Assembly: GCA_019321725.1 (NCBI GenBank)
Contig: CM033108.1
Location: 4,782,001 to 4,846,000 of the forward strand
Source: Paulownia fortunei
Lineage: Eukaryota > Streptophyta > Magnoliopsida > Lamiales > Paulowniaceae
Length of the DNA: 64,000 nucleotides
Direction: 5' to 3'
The translations under genes and the position numbers were made by a program. Positions within the stretch are counted from its first letter, which is position 1; every line of letters begins with the position of its first letter. Positions 27,861 through 40,316 of the stretch are shown piece after piece. Under the pieces are notes generated by a model. The model was not told the DNA's origin and did no database searches. It was given only the letters and a program-made list of their open reading frames with translations.

Positions 27861-30530
27861 TTTTAATTGCAAATTTTCTTGTCTTTGTTTAGGCAATTTG
27901 GTACTTGAAACTTGTGAAAACTTTGCTAAAATGTGCAATTTTGGGTTGGTAACATTATTTTTGGCTTGCATTCATTCTCTCCATTCTAAATTGGTGTTTC
28001 ATCTTCAGATAAACGCGAAGAACATAAATAAATACTTTGTGGATTATATACATTTGCCACGTATAACGAATTGAAATACATTATGAAACACAAATTGTAA
28101 TAAAGGATCCAAAATGGCATTATTTGAGGGGATACGTGACACAATTCAAATCGTCCATTCCATTTCGTTTGCATCTTGTATATTTTATATTGCATATGTA
28201 TGCCACGTATGATTAATTTTAAATTTATATTTTCAAAAAATATTTTATACACATAACTTGCAAGTATTATATAGAATACAAAATACAATACAAAATTACA
28301 TTAAAAAATACAGAACACATTCAACCATTTGCCAAAGTTAATAAATGAATCAAACATCCTTAATATTGTGAGAAAATTGTTTGGTCTAAATAACTGTAAA
28401 ACCTTAAAGGAATCAAGTGAATAGTGCAACATAAAATTTTCTCTATTTCTATTTTATGTGATGCAACATGTGTCTAAATATTCCTCTTTTGTAGCATAAA
28501 ATTTTCCATTTATATATAAAAGATAATTATTTTAATAGATATTACACCCGAAGATGTGCAATGGGTGAGTATCTCACCACATATTTTACACACGTCCATA
28601 TGTGTGTGTAAATGTGTGCAAATTTATGATAAGATATATATTCGATTCACATTATCTGGTGTAGAAGATCAAGATAATCGTGTATCAATAATTCTTTGTT
28701 GACTTTTTTATATCCTTGATGGGTGGAAAAAAACAAGATAAAAAGCTTGAAAACCACTTAACTTAATTGTGATGCATCACTAATTTTTTTTCCATTTGTC
28801 TTATCATTTGGCACTTGTCCTTAAATTGGGATGAGATTATTTCCATTATCCCATTTGACTCAATTTTTCTAATTTCCAAGACATCATATCTTTCTTGAAT
28901 ATGTGGAGATCACTAGAGTGCTTGTCAATGACTAAAATGGAGTGAAAAATTCCATTAATACATGAATCAAAAACTTTGTTGTTGAACAATATTAATAAAA
29001 ATATTACAGCATTTCAAGATGCTACAAATATTTCAATTTGATTATGTACTGCAGCCAACTAAACATTCAAATATAAACAAATGAAAAGACTAGTTGGAGT
29101 GTGCAGCAACTCTAATTTTTCTCTTTCTCAAATTCATCACTTTTTTTTTTCTTTTTGGAACATTTTAAAATAAGATCCCATCTCCAAAAATAGACAATAT
29201 GTTTCGTGTTATTTCCGATAGTTTCATCGAAATGTTTTGGGAGAATATATTCTTCATAGTAGGTTCAAAAAACATGCTGAAAATGAAAATGTATTTAGTA
29301 TTTTATTGAAAAAAATAATGTAATATATTTTATGAGATATTTACAATTGTAAAAGTCTTGTTACTGTTGTTTTATTATGATTAATATGAGACATTTTTAA
29401 CTATAAATATCTTATTAATATTATTTTATTGTAGTTAATGGAGGTATAATATGATATAAGTTTTTTTAAATATTATAATAAATAATTGGTACTTATGGAA
29501 TGAAAATATCATTGTCTAATAGTCCAAGTAGCAAATACTTATCCGTCTCCTATAAAGGAAAATGATTGGAGGAAAATGAGACCAAAGATAACGACAAACT
29601 TTTTTCCTTAAAAATGTATTTACTTTTAAAATAATAATATAACATTACTACTTCTCAATTATTATTTATTTTTGAAGATGGTAAAATAAATATAAAATAA
29701 AATTCAATACATAAAAAAAATAAAAAATAGATGAAGATTACAAAATGATAGAATTGAAAAGAAGTGAAAAGAGAGAGGGCTTGACTTAGTGGGAAAGAAG
29801 ACAAGGAGATTATGGAAGTGGGAAGGCGGCTGAGGCTGTGGGGCTTCTTTCATGGCTGAAAAAGCTTTAGCCTACTCCTCATAAAACACTCTAATAATTA
29901 ATATTTGTGATGAATCATTCGAAGTGGGCGTGGGTTTGTAAAGGCGAGGGCCGGTGCACGGGGAATCTCCAACCCCATTCCTCTCACTCCACCCACCCTC
30001 TCACTTTCTTTACCACTTATTTTTTGTGCTAGTGTCAACCGCCTTAGTTTCTTTTTTTTTTATTTTTTTTATAAATTAAGTGAAGCAATTAAATAAATCA
30101 ATATATAATTTATTATTAATTGATAATATTATTTATTATAAAATTATAATTTACATTATCAACTATCTTGAATTCACATGATCAAATTCAATAAATCACT
30201 ATAATCATCATAGTGTTTGTTAAAATACACTGAATTGGGTATATATATAATGGCTACTTTCTTTCAATAGCATATTATAAACACTATACGACATGATTTT
30301 TTAAATTTCCTTTATTTGGTATATTTTAAATAAAAATTAATTATACTTGAAATTTTTTTAGAGAGAAATATAATTGATTGCATCATTCAATAATACGTCG
30401 AAATATTAAATGCAATTTAGATGAGATTCAAACTAAAAGCTCTTAATTTAAGAATATTAAAACTTTTGATCTCAATCTTATGATTGATGAAAAACTTTAT
30501 TGAAGTTAAAGGCGAATAACAATTTCATAA
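27861..30530. other. AT-rich intergenic region
   Basis: No gene, RNA or clear transposon is visible. A short less AT-rich block lies at 29770-30005. All ORFs are short and low-complexity. Confidence 0.5.
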
Positions 30531-30660
30531 GAGTTAAATATACATCGTGATTTAGGTGTAAAATCAGTGTATCTGAATTTGGGTCGAGATGATTTGAGTT
30601 AAATATACATCGTGATTTAGGTGTAAAATCAGTGTATCTGAATTCAGGTCGAGATGATTT
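30531..30660. repeat. 65-bp tandem duplication across the LTR edge
   Basis: Two nearly identical 65-bp units (30531-30595 and 30596-30660) each contain flanking DNA (GAGTTAAATATACATCG) followed by the first LTR bases (TGATTTAGGTGTAAAATCAG). The duplication therefore arose after the retrotransposon inserted. Confidence 0.92.
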
Positions 30661-31070
30661 GAGTTCGAGTACTTAAGATCGCAAGGACCTGAAAGGATAA
30701 CACACGTCGGGCTCGGTGGGATAGCCCTCAACTGAAACTCTCCGACACTTAAGTTAGTCAGATTTAGAGGTCAAATTGAACTGGTAGGCCAAATGAGTAA
30801 AATGATGTAAAAATTACCTTATGGAAATTGTGCATTGGGTATTTATATTTATCGATTAAAGTAGGTCGTACAAGTTAGGATCCAGGTACCATGATCCGGT
30901 CAACTGGCATGTCCATCGATCAGTTCTATCGATGGTGGAGAGCTCGGTCTGGTCCGAACTCTCGAACGGGTTGAATTGGGTACCAAGTAAAAGTGCAAGG
31001 ATCTTCAGTCATTTTAGGCATTTTTATAAGGTTTCAGGGGCAGAATGTACTTGCGGTATATGGTACATCA
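30613..31070 (-). repeat. 3' LTR of the Tat element
   Basis: It matches the LTR at 45940-46377 over its whole length, including AGGATAACACACGTC, GGTAGGC.AA.TGAGTAAAATG and TATATGGTACATCA. It begins TG and ends CA in either orientation. The neighbouring GCTGGAGGAGTAA (minus strand, 31071-31083) fits a polypurine tract and so marks this as the 3' copy. Confidence 0.9.
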
Positions 31071-31224
31071 TTACTCCTCCAGCTTTTTGTGCATGTATGC
31101 GGGAAAAAATAATCCGGACCGTCCATTTGAATCGATGTCTCATCCTGGCCGTTCATTCTGAATTGGTGTTTTCATCCTAACCATTCATTTTGAATCGGTA
31201 TTTCATCTTAGTCGTCTGTCTGAA

Positions 31225-31245
31225 TTACCTCCCCTATATATATAC
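31225..31245 (+). promoter_or_regulatory. Possible promoter of the antisense ORF of the Tat element
   Basis: CCCCTATATATATACTC on the plus strand is a good TATA-box match about 330 bp upstream of the antisense coding remnant. It is inferred only; activity cannot be judged from sequence. Confidence 0.35.
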
Positions 31246-31559
31246 TCTCGGATTCTTACCACTCGTTTTTCCCATCTTATCTCGGATCGAAGCGAACTCT
31301 CGGATCGAAGTGAACTCCAGCTTTATTTTTGGCTCATTTTCCAGAGATCAAATTTTGAGGTAGCTTTCCTGACAAGTTATTGAGCTTTTTTTCCTTTATA
31401 TTTTTCTCTATTTGTTATTCTAGCATTCAATTTTCCCTCTTATAATAATGTTGACCTAACTTTCTGAATGAACTTTTTCTAAACGAGCTTCGAGGACGTT
31501 ATCGATCCCCAAGAGGCTCTGATCAGTTCTCCTCGACCTTAGGTTATCCTCGAATGGAG

Positions 31560-33230
31560 ACTACTAAATGTGAGGGGTCAGATCAAGATGCCTACCAAGA
31601 GGACCCACACTTAGAATCTACTACCCATTGGACTTTGATTAGATCCATTATTCAAGAAAACGAGGTCGCATGAATTAGGCATAAGTTTTTTTATCCCTGA
31701 TGACTTCAAAGTAATAATTCCTAGTCGTAGAGATAGGATTGATGAACTACCCACGAGGTGTCTAGCCTTTCACGTTGCTAGTTTAGAGGCTGGTCTTAGG
31801 TTTTCTTTATCCCATTTGATAGAGGATATTCTTTATGGGTTTAATTTATGCCCAGCTCAACTCCTGTCTAACTCTTTTCGACACATACTAGGCTTTATTA
31901 TTTTAATGTGTTATTTTTGCCAAGAACCTTCGTTCACACATTTCTGTCATTTATATTCTATCAACTCTTTCCCTAAAATTGAAGAAAAATGATTTTTTTA
32001 CCTAACTTCAAAGCCCAATCGCAAGATGTTGTATCATTTATCTTATTCCTTAGGTCCTTGGAAGGAAAAATTTATTTACCTTAGAGCCCCCAAATATAGA
32101 CCATGGAGGGTTTATGATCAATAGAGAGTCTCTCGACCTCGACCTTGGAATTTAAGCCTTATTTCATAGGATGATGATTTCGTACCTAATCAGCTCATTA
32201 GAACTTGGTATGAAGCTCCCGACTTTCTTGCTAAAGAAGTCTATGACTTAGCTGGTCTCAGCCCTGCCTTTATCTAAGTAGCTTGAACTCTCAGTAATTC
32301 TCTTTCACTTCATTTTTCTCGAACTTGAACTCAGTATTTTAATCTGTATTTATTTTTCATTTTTTAGAAATGGTGGTTCATGCATCATTAGTTGCCAAGG
32401 CTATGCAGGAGCAAAGAGAATCTCTCTTAGCTCGAGCTCGCCCTATCATTCCTACTTTATCTGCGTCAGGACATATCCCTGTGTCTGTGGATGTCCCTTC
32501 AGGCTCTACTGAGATCATCCTCATTACTTCGGATCCTACCTCTATTTCGTGAGTCACCTGCCAAGGTGGTAGTTAAACAGCCGATTGATAAGCCTTCTAG
32601 CTTTTCCAAACATTCGAAGAAAGATAAGGGAAAGAACAAGGGGTCGGGTAGTGGTGTTCATGCTTCCAAATAAAAGAAACCAATGGATAAAGGTAGGAGC
32701 CATAAGAGCTCCAAGAGCAAGGGTAAAAGTTTGAGAGATCGAGATTCTCATAGTAGCAGGTCTAATAAATGCGCTCATAGCGAATACGGGCTTAGTTCAT
32801 TCAAAGTCGAACAAATGCTCCTATGTCGGGAAAAAAGAGAGCAACTACTAACCCAGATACACATGAGGAGCAATCATCACCTTCCAAATAGCCTACCAGC
32901 TCCACCACTCCTCGGGTCGCTCCTCCTTAGAATATTATATTAGATAGCTCTGTGTTGAAGTTCTAAGTTAGAGGAGACTCATTTGAGTTGTACAAGCGTA
33001 CTCTACTTCCTACCGATCAGTTCGGGCTCGTGAGCCTTTTCTTAGCTCAAATGGAGGCTACAGTTGCTCATCACTCTATGGTGGTAAGTCTTCTTTCCCC
33101 AATGTTATCCAAGTGTTTGAGTTTCATAATTTATCTAACACATTCCACATTCCACTTTCCTCTTTTTATTTTAAGTCTCGATCTTATATATTTTCTACTT
33201 TGAAGTAAATGGTAATCTGTTTGATTCATG
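31560..33230 (+). pseudogene. Antisense extra ORF (aORF) of the Tat element, degenerate
   Basis: On the plus strand, opposite to gag-pol, a stretch from about 31690 reads GISFFIPDDFKVIIPS and LPTRCLAFHVASLEAGLRFS, then LSHLIEDILYGFNLCPAQL. This resembles the putative gypsy-type transposon protein family (Pfam Transposase_28), found as a reverse ORF between integrase and 3' LTR in Tat elements such as Grande. A further Lys/Ser-rich piece lies at 32370-32940, possibly after an intron ending TTTTTTAG at about 32367. Stops and frameshifts break it throughout. Its function in the element is not established. Confidence 0.68.
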
Positions 33231-33789
33231 TATAGTTTTTTTACTTTTATTAACCCCAATACATCATATGTTTGGTAATGCGTAGCTTCTTTGTAATCTA
33301 CAGCTAATCAACTGATAGGTAGTGCACTTTTTAATTTAAGTAGCTCATGAAGTGAATAAACTAATCTCATATCGTTGTTTTTAAATTTCTATGATTTCAT
33401 CGAGGTTGTTTACGCGCCCTGATTTTCCTCAACTTGCTCCGATCTCAGTGGTCTTCCTCAGAACGCTTTCATTTCTTTTGCCACGATCTTTTTCAGATCA
33501 TTTTGGCTTCTGCATTTACAATCTCCGTAAGATCGTATTATTTTTATGGCCACAATCTTTTTTAGATTTTTTTAACCTCCTCGCTTATGGTCTTTGTGAG
33601 ATCGTATTGAATCAGAGGATTTCTCAGGCTATCTTGCCTTTTCATGATATTGTTTATATCATTTACTTGGTCCTGTGGACAAATAAAACAAGAGTATACG
33701 AAAATAGATAATTCTTTCATTCAATATAAGATCAGTATATATACAAAATATGATCAATATGAAAGAGAATCATGTACAATATTGTCAAG

Positions 33790-34486
33790 CTTATGCATAA
33801 AACCCCCTTAGGTTATGAATGTTCCAAGGTCGTGGGAGCTTATTTTCTTGTATATCATGTAGCTTGTAGGTTCCCTTCTTCAAGATTCTTATCACTTTGA
33901 AAGAACTTTTCCAGTTCAGGTCTAACTTCTCTACATGCTTCAAAACTTTTATTTTTTTCAATACCAGGTCATTGAGCTGGAAATGTCAGTTTGCACCCTC
34001 TTGTTGAATGCATTCTGCATCCGGCTTTTAGCTGCTTGTATATGGACAAAAGCTCGATCCCTCTTACCATCAATAAGTTTCAAATCAAGCTCCTGTGCCA
34101 GGCAGTTTACCTATGGATCATATTGCGAGACTCTGTGTGAGGTCTCCCTGATCTCTACTGGGATCACTACTTCTGAGCCACATACTAAGCCAAAAACTCC
34201 TAGCAGCTCTTAAGGTCGTGCAGTATGCCCATAAGACCCCTAGCAGTTCTTCTACCCAATAGGACTTCACCCCTTCTAAGCACGTTTTCAAATATTGTAG
34301 TATAATCTCATTCGCAACTTATATCTGTCCATTTGCTTGTGGATTTCTCATGACCGTGAAGTTTTGTTGAATTTTCATTCTCTCGTACCATGCCTGAATT
34401 ATTTTATCTTAAAATTGAGTCCCATTGTCAGATATTAGAACCCTTGGAGCCCGAAACTGGCATACAATATTTTTCTATAAAAAACT
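33790..34486 (-). pseudogene. Integrase C-terminal part of the Tat element
   Basis: Read minus from the solo-LTR junction, fragments include CQFRAPRVLISDNGTQF (integrase core with a catalytic Asp), NPQANGQ with VANEIILQYLK, and the C-terminal LDLNWKSSFKVIRILKKGTYKLHD. It joins the N-terminal integrase portion at 37187 once the solo LTR is removed. Several in-frame stops are present. Confidence 0.8.
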
Positions 34487-37181
34487 TGTGATACCCGAGC
34501 CTCTTACTTCCCACATGGCCAAATATAATTCATGTATTACATGTTAATTACGTGTTATTTGCATTTATATTAACATCATATAATTTATTTTATTTTATAT
34601 GGTATTCCTAATTATTAAATTTAATTTTAAAGCTTTCGCACAATATTGATTATCAAATCCCCTAACCTAAATGGTCAATTCTACATTAGGATAAGAAGAA
34701 AATTAGGTATCAATATGATTAATATTAATAGGTTACACATTATAATTTTTAAAAGTGTTAAAAGTGTCACTAGTAAGTTTATACGCTTTAGTTTGATTTG
34801 ATCAAGTTATTTCAATAGTATATATTTGTAAATTAACATACTTGGGATATTTGATATGATATAATGTGATTTAAGTTTCATATTACAAGATCCATATATG
34901 CATATGATTTTAGAAATGCAAACATGACAAGCATTTAAGAATTGGATGTCAATCGGTTTAGAGATCGAATGAACGATTAAGAAATTATGGTAGAATTTAT
35001 TATCTGATTATACGAAAATTAAAATAAATTGTAAATAGATAAATAAATAATGAGAAATACTAGATTATAGCTATATAAGATGTGTGTAACATCAGATTTG
35101 AACCACCACTTGACATCTCAAGCTTTGCTATATCAAGCTACCACCTCAACCTTTTTTCATTTCTATCCTTGAACCACGATAAAAAACTATTTTCTGAGCT
35201 ATTTCACTCCAAAACCTCCATATGAAATTTTAGAAGTTGCTCCCAAGTGAGTTCCAAGTGAAGGAAAAGTGAATGAAGAAAAAGGAAGTAAAGAAGAGCA
35301 AGTAGAGACTTAAAATTGTGCATAGGTGAGCTTAACCTATGTTTTGATTTCAATTCTTAAACTGTTTGAGGGTTTATGATTTTTAAAGATTCTATTATTA
35401 TTTATAATCATGTTAGGATGTTATATATGATCTTATAATTCATAAAAGAAGAATTTTTAGTTGCAAAATCCTAATAGAAATCACTAAGGACATAAATTGT
35501 ATACTTGCTAGTTTTTATTTTTAAAACTTTATACATGTATAATAACTTGATTAAAACCTACATATTTCACCATATATATGTTTATATATGAGTTTAGATG
35601 ATGTATGTAAGTTTGGAGATGTTATAAATTGAAATATAGTTTAATAGAGACACCCAAAATTGTCATGATAGAATTTACAATTTCTGTGTTGTGATAATTG
35701 GGCTGGTTTTGTTGAGGTAAATCAGTGATTTTAGGCTATTATAAAATATGGTTACATTTCTCTACATGTTATCTAAGTGTGGTAAAAATTTGGGAGTGAT
35801 TGTATATGCTTAAGGATGTCAAAGTTAGCATGCAACTAAATTGGACAGCAGGAAAATATGAAAATGTGAATCTGTTCCATTTGATCACTTAGTATGTTCA
35901 AACTAGACATGTTACTATTGAGTATTAACAATTAGGTACATGCTATTAGAGTTATAATACTTTAATTACATGATGTTTGCATGTATTTAAGATGAGAAAT
36001 TGAGATATTTGAGAGACTATATTTGGTTCTAGTTTGTGAAAACTTGATTGTTAGCTAGATAGCTTGGTGTTTAAGGTCTTAATATGAGATTTTGTGCTTT
36101 CAACTTGTCAAATTGGAAATGGTGCTTGATGTTGGGTAATATTACAAGCTATTTTACATTTAAGGTTGGAGAGGAATACTAAACAAATTTAGACTAAGCC
36201 ACCAACCAAGTGAAAGGTAAGTAAAAATTCATTTGCAACTACAATGCATAGACATAATAGATGTGTGATTTATATGTAATATCATAAATCATATGTGTAT
36301 AGTAGAGGGCTCTCCATTGAGCATACATACATGGGTATTGGCATGTGTATGCATTATTTATGAGCATTGTGATAAATCTTGCATTGCACAGCATGATTCT
36401 GAGAAAGAAAAATATTTGCTGACCATTACTAGTGCAACGAAATATGCATGGATTTGCATGGTTGTATGCATGGATTTATTGGTTTGCGTGTATAAATTTA
36501 CATGCGTATGAGTATGCATGGATTTGCATACTTATATGATTATTAGCCATTGGATTATGGCGATGTACATAACTCTTTTCCAGTGCATGGGATAGTAGCA
36601 TTGGTCAGGAGCCTAAAAAAGAAATGATTTTGAGAGAAATATTTTGATGCATATAATTGTATTGTGGGCATAACATTTTGAGATACATGACTTGATATTG
36701 TGGATTATTCTTTGACATGCATAATCTTTACTTGTTGAGCCTTAACTCATATAGTTTATGCATTGTCGGTGAGTATGACAATGCTTGAAGTATCTTTTAC
36801 TAGTTGGGTAACTGTTGGAGCTCCTGCAGGTATCTGAGCGAGTGTGTACATGGATGACGACCTATTTGACTATTTTGTTGGCTTGTTATATTTTGAGTCG
36901 GTTGTATTATATTTTTAGACTGGTACTATATTTCGCTTTTAAAACCTTACTATAAATAAGTAGGTAAATATTATGATCGTTGTGGATGTTGTGCTTTTAT
37001 ATAAATACTAATCCTGCTATATACATGATATGTGTAAGAAAATATTTTAAATAGGATTGTGCATGTAAGAAGTGATTTATCTTTTCTTAAAGTGTTACAA
37101 AAAAAAAATATCGCACATATACATAAGCTCTATCATGTTAAATTATACTATATATCTAGTTGTTGAGTAGTGGGTGTTACA
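34487..37181 (+). mobile_element. Solo LTR of a Del/Tekay-type gypsy element, nested in the Tat integrase
   Basis: The 2695-bp insert begins TGTGATACCC and ends GGGTGTTACA, the terminal pattern of plant Tekay/Del chromovirus LTRs, which are 2-4 kb long. It is flanked by a perfect 5-bp target duplication, AAACT, at 34482-34486 and 37182-37186. No gag, pol, second LTR copy or primer-binding site is seen inside, so it is best read as a solo LTR left by recombination between two LTRs. Family assignment rests on the ends and the length. Confidence 0.82.
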
Positions 37182-37186
37182 AAACT

Positions 37187-40100
37187 CATGACCTCATTTT
37201 CGGTTATTTTAGCTACTGTCTCTACCTCTATCCACTTTGAGAAATATTTAACTACCACGATTATGAATTTTTTTTTAGCTCTAGCTGGGAGGAATGGCCC
37301 TAGGATATCCATCCTCCATTGGTCAAATGAGCTTGAGATTGATATAGTTTCTATTGGGGTTACGGACTGATGAGTTAAGTTTGCATGGAACTGGCATTTC
37401 TCGCACCTCTTGGTGAACTCTAGAGTATCCTTGGCTAAAGTTGGCCAAAAACAACCTTGTCGTAGAATTTTCTAGGCTAATGATCGATCACCTGAATGAT
37501 TTCCACAACTCTCTTCAAGGATTTCTCTCATCACATAAAGCGCTTTATTGAGACCTAGGTATTTTAGTAGTGGCCCTCCAAATGACCTCTTATACATTTC
37601 ATCATCTATCATTTGGAAATGAGTCGTCCTTGCCGATAAGCATCTTGCTTCAACAAAATCTGCTGGTAGGGCTCCCGACCTCAAGTACTCCTTTAATCCA
37701 TCCATCCATCCATTCAATCTATTGGAGTTGCTATTTGGAGGATTGGACCCTCCTTAGGATACAGTTCTACTGGACTTCTTTCAGCTCCAATCCCTAATTG
37801 CTTGGCTACTAAAACGATCGATCACATTCCTCAAATTAATGCTTGATACCTCACTTTCAAACCTTGCCAGAGCATCTCCTCTTTCATTCTCCGTGCCTGG
37901 GATCTGTTGTAGTTGAAAATATTCAAAGAATCACATTAAATATTTTACCTTTTTCAAAGACACTATCATAGATTTATCCTTCTCTTCATAGGATCATTCT
38001 ACCTGCATAGCAACCAATTGAGAATCAGTGTAAGCAATGAGACATCTTACACCGTATTTTTGGGCCATTTCAGTCCTGCAATTAAGGCCTCATATTCTGC
38101 CTTATTATTGGTGATCTCGAACTCCAACTTCAAAATAACCTCAACCTCAAAAGAGTCGGGTCCTTGCAATAAAATCCCTACACTATCTCCTTCCGAGGTG
38201 GCTAGCCATCAACATGAAGTAACCATATCTCTTCTTCTTAAGGAGCTGGTTCTATCACTATGGCCTTACTAATAAAGTCTGCTAGGACCTGAGCCTTCAC
38301 TACAGTTCTACTCTGATATTTGATGTCGAACTTTCCAAGATCAACTAACAATTTTACTAATCTACCTGAGACCTCTGGTCGTCCCAAGATTTGTTTCAAA
38401 GGTTGATTGGTCCATACTATAATCTTATGTAATTGAAAATGTAGGCTCAATTTTCTTGTTGCAACTACTAGAGCCAAAGCTAGTTTCTCAACCTCTAGAT
38501 ACATCTGCTCAGCTCATTGCAATACTTTACTGACATGGTAAATTGGTCTATGGATCCCCCTCTCTTTTTTAACTAGTACCAAATTGACAGCCCGAGTAGA
38601 TATTGCCAAGTATAATAAAAGGGGTCCACATCTTTCTGGTTTTAACAATAAAGGTGGAGATGTCAAGTGCTGCTTAAGGTCTTGGAACACTTGCTCACAT
38701 TCATCCATCTATTGGAATTTTTTATATTTCTCAAGATTGAGAAAAATGGAAGGTTTCTATATGCCCACCTGGATATGAATCTAGTCAAAGATATTATCTT
38801 CCCCTTGAACTGTTGGACTTCTTTAATCAACTTAGCAGAGTTCATTTCGAGGATAGCACTGATCTTTTTTGGGTTCGCCTCAATATCTCTCTCATTCACC
38901 ATAAACTCTAAGAATTTTCCCCATCGAACTCCGAACGTGCACTTGGTTAGATTTAGTTTCATACCATAAGCTCTCATAATTGAAAAGGCTTGGTCAAGAT
39001 GTTCAAGATGATATTCCCCCTTGTACTTTTTACCAACATATACTTCCATTATCTTACCGATCTAGTCTTTGAACATGAGATTCACCAACCTTTGGTAAGT
39101 TGCATCTGCATTCTTCATTTTGAACGGCATCACCCTATAACATTAGACCCCATTTTCAATTACGAAAGTTGTTTTAGCTCGATCCTCTTCTGCAATAAAA
39201 ATTTGGTGATAGCCTTGGTAAACATCCATCATACTTAGCAATGCACATCCTGTTGTAGTCCACTAAGAGGTCGATCTGAGGTAGTGGATAAGGGTCTCTA
39301 GGACATGCTTTATTCAAGTCGGTGAAATCAGTGCACATCCTCCACTTCCCAGTTGTCTTTGGCACGACCACCATATTTGATAGCCAATCTGTGAACTGGA
39401 TCTGCACTACATACCCCACATCTATGAGCTTATTTACCTTCTCCTCAATGATTCAGTTCCTTTTTGCCCCAAAGCTCTGCTTTTTTGAATCACTAGTTTG
39501 ACAGAGGGATCCACATTCAACCGGTGCACTATGACTTCTAGGTCTATTCATTGGAAATTTGAGGGTTTCCATGCGAACACATCCACATTCTCCTTAAAAA
39601 ACTGAATGACCATGAGCTTGAACCTCGGGTTCATATGGGATTCGATCTGAGTAAACTTGTTTGGGTTGCCTGGTTCTAATTTTATCACTTTATACTGCTC
39701 GGATAGTTCAATTCTGAACTTTTCTGATCTTGACTTCTTATTTATGGCCCCTTTCGAGGTTATGCCGAACTCAGTCTGGGGGTCTTGCCTTGTTTGTTTT
39801 TCCACTATCTTGGGTTCTCTTTTTTTAAAAAAAGGTTGTAGCATTCTCGGGCGCTTTTTTGATCACATCTAATTTCACCTACTCCAGCTCTTGTTGGGAA
39901 TTTCATCTTAAGATGGTAAGTCGACACTATTGCCTGAAACTTGTTCAGTCCGGGCTTACCTAAGATCACATTATAAGCAAATGGTGCATCGACCACCAAG
40001 TACTTCACCATCACTGTCTTTTTGTAGGGCTCTTCCCCAAGCGAAGTTGGCAAGTTGATTGTGCCCAATGGAATGATCTTTCTCCCTCCAAAACCCATGA

Positions 40101-40192
40101 GCAGAGTATTGATAGGGTAGATGGTTGTGATGTATAATTCCATCTTCTTCAATACATGAAAAAAGATTACATTTGTCGAGCTCCCATTATCA
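37187..40192 (-). pseudogene. Tat pol: protease (C part), RT, two RNase H domains, integrase (N part)
   Basis: Minus-strand order: protease active site VDNGSS and YNVILGKPGLNKF (39820-40200); RT with KWRMCTDFTDLNKACPRDPYPLP and YHQIFIAEED (about 38750-39460); RNase H with VNLVLVKKERGIHRPIYHVSK and PLKQILGRPEVSGRLVKL (38236-38708); archaeal-type RNase H with ITNNKAEYEALIAGL and YTDSQLVAMQVE (about 37960-38230); integrase zinc-binding region with GDRSLA and CEKCQ (about 37190-37720). The RT box expected as YVDD reads YVGK near 39034-39048, so the catalytic aspartates are gone. Many stops and frameshifts are present. Confidence 0.88.
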
Positions 40193-40282
40193 ACCAACAC
40201 TAGGGATGTCAATGGGTCCGGGTCTTACCCGACCTGTCACAAACCCGCCCCGTTTGGGGCGGGTTCGGGTTGAATAAATAAG

Positions 40283-40316
40283 TAACGGGTAACGGGTAAC
40301 GGGTAACGGGTAACGA
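40283..40316. repeat. TAACGGG heptamer array in the hAT subterminal region
   Basis: Four to five tandem copies of a 7-bp unit (TAACGGG) lie about 80 bp inside the left TIR. It is not the plant telomere repeat TTTAGGG. Confidence 0.85.

Noticed and set aside
40283..40316. Telomere-like interstitial repeat
   Set aside because: The unit is TAACGGG, not TTTAGGG or CCCTAAA, and it lies in a hAT subterminal region.
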